A stretch of DNA of 6,516 nucleotides. It comes from Rickettsiales bacterium. Its GTDB lineage: Bacteria > Pseudomonadota > Alphaproteobacteria > Rickettsiales > UBA3002. The first letter of the stretch is position 1, and the number at the start of each line of letters is the position of its first letter. Location: NCBI GenBank assembly GCA_947441895.1, contig CANEUT010000091.1:1-6516 (forward strand), read 5' to 3'. Shown here piece after piece: positions 5,771 to 6,516 of this stretch. The notes beneath the pieces are model-generated. The model was given only the letters and a program-made list of their open reading frames with translations, was not told the DNA's origin and did not search any database. Position numbers and translations under genes: made by a program.

Positions 5771-5798
5771 ACAACAGCTGTTGTATTTATTACAACAG
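5771..5798. repeat. Overlapping palindromes built from ACAACAG
   Basis: ACAACAGCTGTTGT at 5771-5784 is a perfect 14-bp palindrome. Its right half then forms a second inverted repeat: CTGTTGTA at 5778-5785 and TACAACAG at 5791-5798 around TTTAT. The unit ACAACAG thus occurs three times in 28 bp in alternating orientation, at the edge of the AT-rich tract. This looks like a multi-site operator or binding cluster for a dimeric protein; the protein is unknown. Confidence 0.45.
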
Positions 5799-5876
5799 AA
5801 ATAACACATACAAAATATATATGAATCTAGAAATAGTATTTTGGTAAAAAGTTAATTTATTAAGTTATAACAACAC

Positions 5877-5893
5877 TAGGTATATTTTACCTA
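5877..5893. repeat. Short inverted repeat in the AT-rich tract
   Basis: TAGGTA (5877-5882) and TACCTA (5888-5893) are exact inverted copies around a 5-bp A/T spacer. It could be an operator half-site pair, but in such AT-rich DNA a 6-bp arm is not strong evidence. Confidence 0.25.
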
Positions 5894-6232
5894 TTTTAAT
5901 AATAAATAAGTTTATTGTTTATTTTATGCAATGTTACATTATAAAATTTAATTTACGGCATAAATATCTTTATTATGTTAAAAACTGCCTTTTATTTGTG
6001 CAAATTGGTCAATATGTGCTGTGATACAACATATTTTTATTTTCATATGTATTTGCGGGGATCGGTGGATAAATACTGTTCCTACACGTTTAGTTACAGG
6101 CGGGATAGATTTGTTAGGCCAAAAATAAGTATCGGACATGAACGGCCCTCTTCGTTCCCAATGCGTGCGCGGTGAAAACGCTTGGCCATCCACCCTCGCA
6201 GCTGTAAGAGAGCCTCGGCTCACGAAATAAAT

Positions 6233-6273
6233 GCACCCGTAGCTCAACTGGATAGAGCGTTGCCCTCCGAAGG
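6233..6273 (+). tRNA. 5' fragment of tRNA-Arg (anticodon CCG)
   Basis: The first 40 or so positions of a tRNA are complete: acceptor strand GCACCCG (6233-6239), TA, D stem GCTC/GAGC (6242-6245, 6255-6258) with loop AACTGGATA, then anticodon stem TTGCC and loop CTCCGAA, giving anticodon CCG at 6267-6269. The 3' side of the anticodon stem should read GGCAA, but the sequence gives GGTTA, so homology ends at 6273. No T arm (GGTTCGAATCC type) or returning acceptor strand is found in the remaining 240 bp. The likely reading is a tRNA gene split by an integrated element with the crossover near the anticodon; an intron is less likely. As it stands it would not make a functional tRNA. Confidence 0.75.
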
Positions 6274-6295
6274 TTATAATCACTTGTTATTGTGG

Positions 6296-6331
6296 TTCCT
6301 ATTGTTCCCCTAGTTCCGCAGATTCCCTAGA
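6296..6331 (+). repeat. Four TTCC blocks spaced exactly 9 nt
   Basis: TTCC occurs at 6296, 6305, 6314 and 6323, giving units TTCCTATTG, TTCCCCTAG, TTCCGCAGA and TTCCCTAGA. Two units also share CCCTAG. The array sits 23 bp past the tRNA break. Only the first four bases are constant, so it may be a degenerate repeat or a protein-binding array. Confidence 0.3.
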
Positions 6332-6391
6332 GTCTTAAAAATGGCTGTTTCCTTATTCTATACGGCTATATTGCCATTTATCAGCGTTCTT

Positions 6392-6466
6392 TGTGGGGTA
6401 CGAGTGGGGGATTTTTCTTGAGTAAAATATGGGGAGTTCTATATTTACCCCACAATAAACCCCACA
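6392..6466. promoter_or_regulatory. Cluster of TGGGG sites resembling integrase arm sites
   Basis: TGTGGGGTA at 6392-6400 recurs exactly inverted at 6446-6454, and TGTGGGGTT is inverted at 6458-6466. Shorter plus-strand relatives are GTGGGG at 6404-6409 and TGGGG at 6430-6434. Clusters of TGTGGGGTA-type words in both orientations are familiar between a tRNA gene and the tyrosine integrase gene of P4-like islands, where the integrase binds them. Their place here, between a tRNA fragment and a new gene, fits that. The identification is from pattern and context only. Confidence 0.5.
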
Positions 6467-6480
6467 GCAAGGAAATCATC

Positions 6481-6516
6481 ATGGTGAATGCTGAACCTGT
6501 CGCAGTAGTAGGGCGA
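6481..6516 (+). CDS. Start of a gene running off the right edge
   Basis: Twelve codons, MVNAEPVAVVGR, open to the end of the window. The ATG at 6481 is preceded by AAGGAA at 6469-6474 with a good gap, and lies 14 bp after the last TGGGG-type site. Position suggests an integrase or another early gene of the integrated element, but the visible residues do not identify a family and do not look like the usual start of P4-type integrases. Only the presence of a well-initiated gene is supported. Confidence 0.5.
   Translation, partial: MVNAEPVAVVGR

Larger units (their letters stand above)
5198..6232. other. Long stretch without a convincing gene
   Basis: About 1 kb between nrdA and the tRNA fragment. 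The part next to nrdA holds its leader, with a 10-bp palindrome TTTCCGGAAA at 5246-5255, and a candidate promoter. About 5460-5580 is GC-rich and contains GTGTTAGC twice (5464-5471 and 5502-5509). From about 5786 to 6050 the sequence is strikingly AT-rich. Open frames of 60-100 codons occur on both strands (for example 5585-5824 plus and 5978-6283 minus), but they lack ribosome binding sites and protein-like composition, and one runs across the tRNA fragment. I see no RNA gene here. Confidence 0.6.

Noticed and set aside
5585..5824. A 79-codon plus-strand frame starting with TTG
   Set aside because: It has no ribosome binding site, a basic and irregular composition, and covers the palindrome cluster at 5771-5798.
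5852..5871. CtrA-type TTAA-N7-TTAA sites in the AT-rich tract
   Set aside because: Several TTAA words occur but none with the 7-bp spacing.
5978..6283. A 101-codon minus-strand frame
   Set aside because: It runs antisense through the tRNA-Arg fragment, has no ribosome binding site and shows no recognisable protein features.
6233..6516. A group I intron in the tRNA anticodon loop
   Set aside because: Such introns are known in some bacterial tRNA-Arg genes, but the break here is in the anticodon stem and no 3' tRNA half or intron core is seen in the window. It remains possible only if the 3' half lies further right.
1..6516. CRISPR array
   Set aside because: No set of regularly spaced identical repeats with unique spacers is present; the repeats seen are two-copy or palindromic.

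Overview
The window reads like a chromosomal stretch of a bacterium, most likely an alphaproteobacterium. The main grounds are the ribonucleotide reductase pair, a short ATP-cone-less NrdA with a matching NrdB, whose overall look resembles alphaproteobacterial and Rickettsiales-type homologues. The GC-rich intergenic palindromes and the tRNA-Arg sequence fit the same picture. The assignment comes from recognising the protein sequences by eye, not from a search.

Layout. Positions 1-267 hold no gene, only intergenic repeats and hairpins. A minus-strand gene for a small protein with two predicted membrane helices follows (268-795), with its own promoter. Next is a minus-strand methyltransferase with the catalytic half of PrmA but no N-terminal recognition domain (867-1412). 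A 64-residue protein of unknown function with a good ribosome binding site is divergent from it (1501-1695). A second copy of the 82-bp intergenic repeat comes next (1710-1791), then a 126-bp hairpin-forming element (1814-1939) that runs into the last codons of nrdB.

The core of the window is a minus-strand operon in the order nrdA (5197-3401), an unrecognised secreted protein (3419-2910), nrdB (2910-1927). All three genes overlap at their ends. NrdA and NrdB together form a class Ia-type ribonucleotide reductase that makes deoxyribonucleotides for DNA synthesis; the metal ligands, tyrosyl radical site, thiyl-radical cysteine, tyrosine relay and C-terminal CxxC are all visible. The inserted gene encodes a protein with a signal peptide and two cysteines, an odd companion for a cytoplasmic enzyme.

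From 5198 to 6232 there is no convincing gene. This stretch holds a candidate nrd promoter overlapped by an NrdR-like box, two DnaA-box-like 9-mers, a tight cluster of ACAACAG palindromes and a very AT-rich tract. At 6233-6273 a tRNA-Arg(CCG) begins normally and then stops matching in the anticodon stem. Beyond it lie spaced TTCC blocks, a cluster of TGGGG sites resembling integrase arm sites, and the start of a plus-strand gene that leaves the window. The right end therefore looks like the boundary of an integrated element.

I see no clearly new multi-gene system. The observations most worth following are the secreted protein locked between nrdA and nrdB, the palindromic element that supplies the nrdB stop codon, the tRNA/element junction, and the leader motif repeated at identical spacing.
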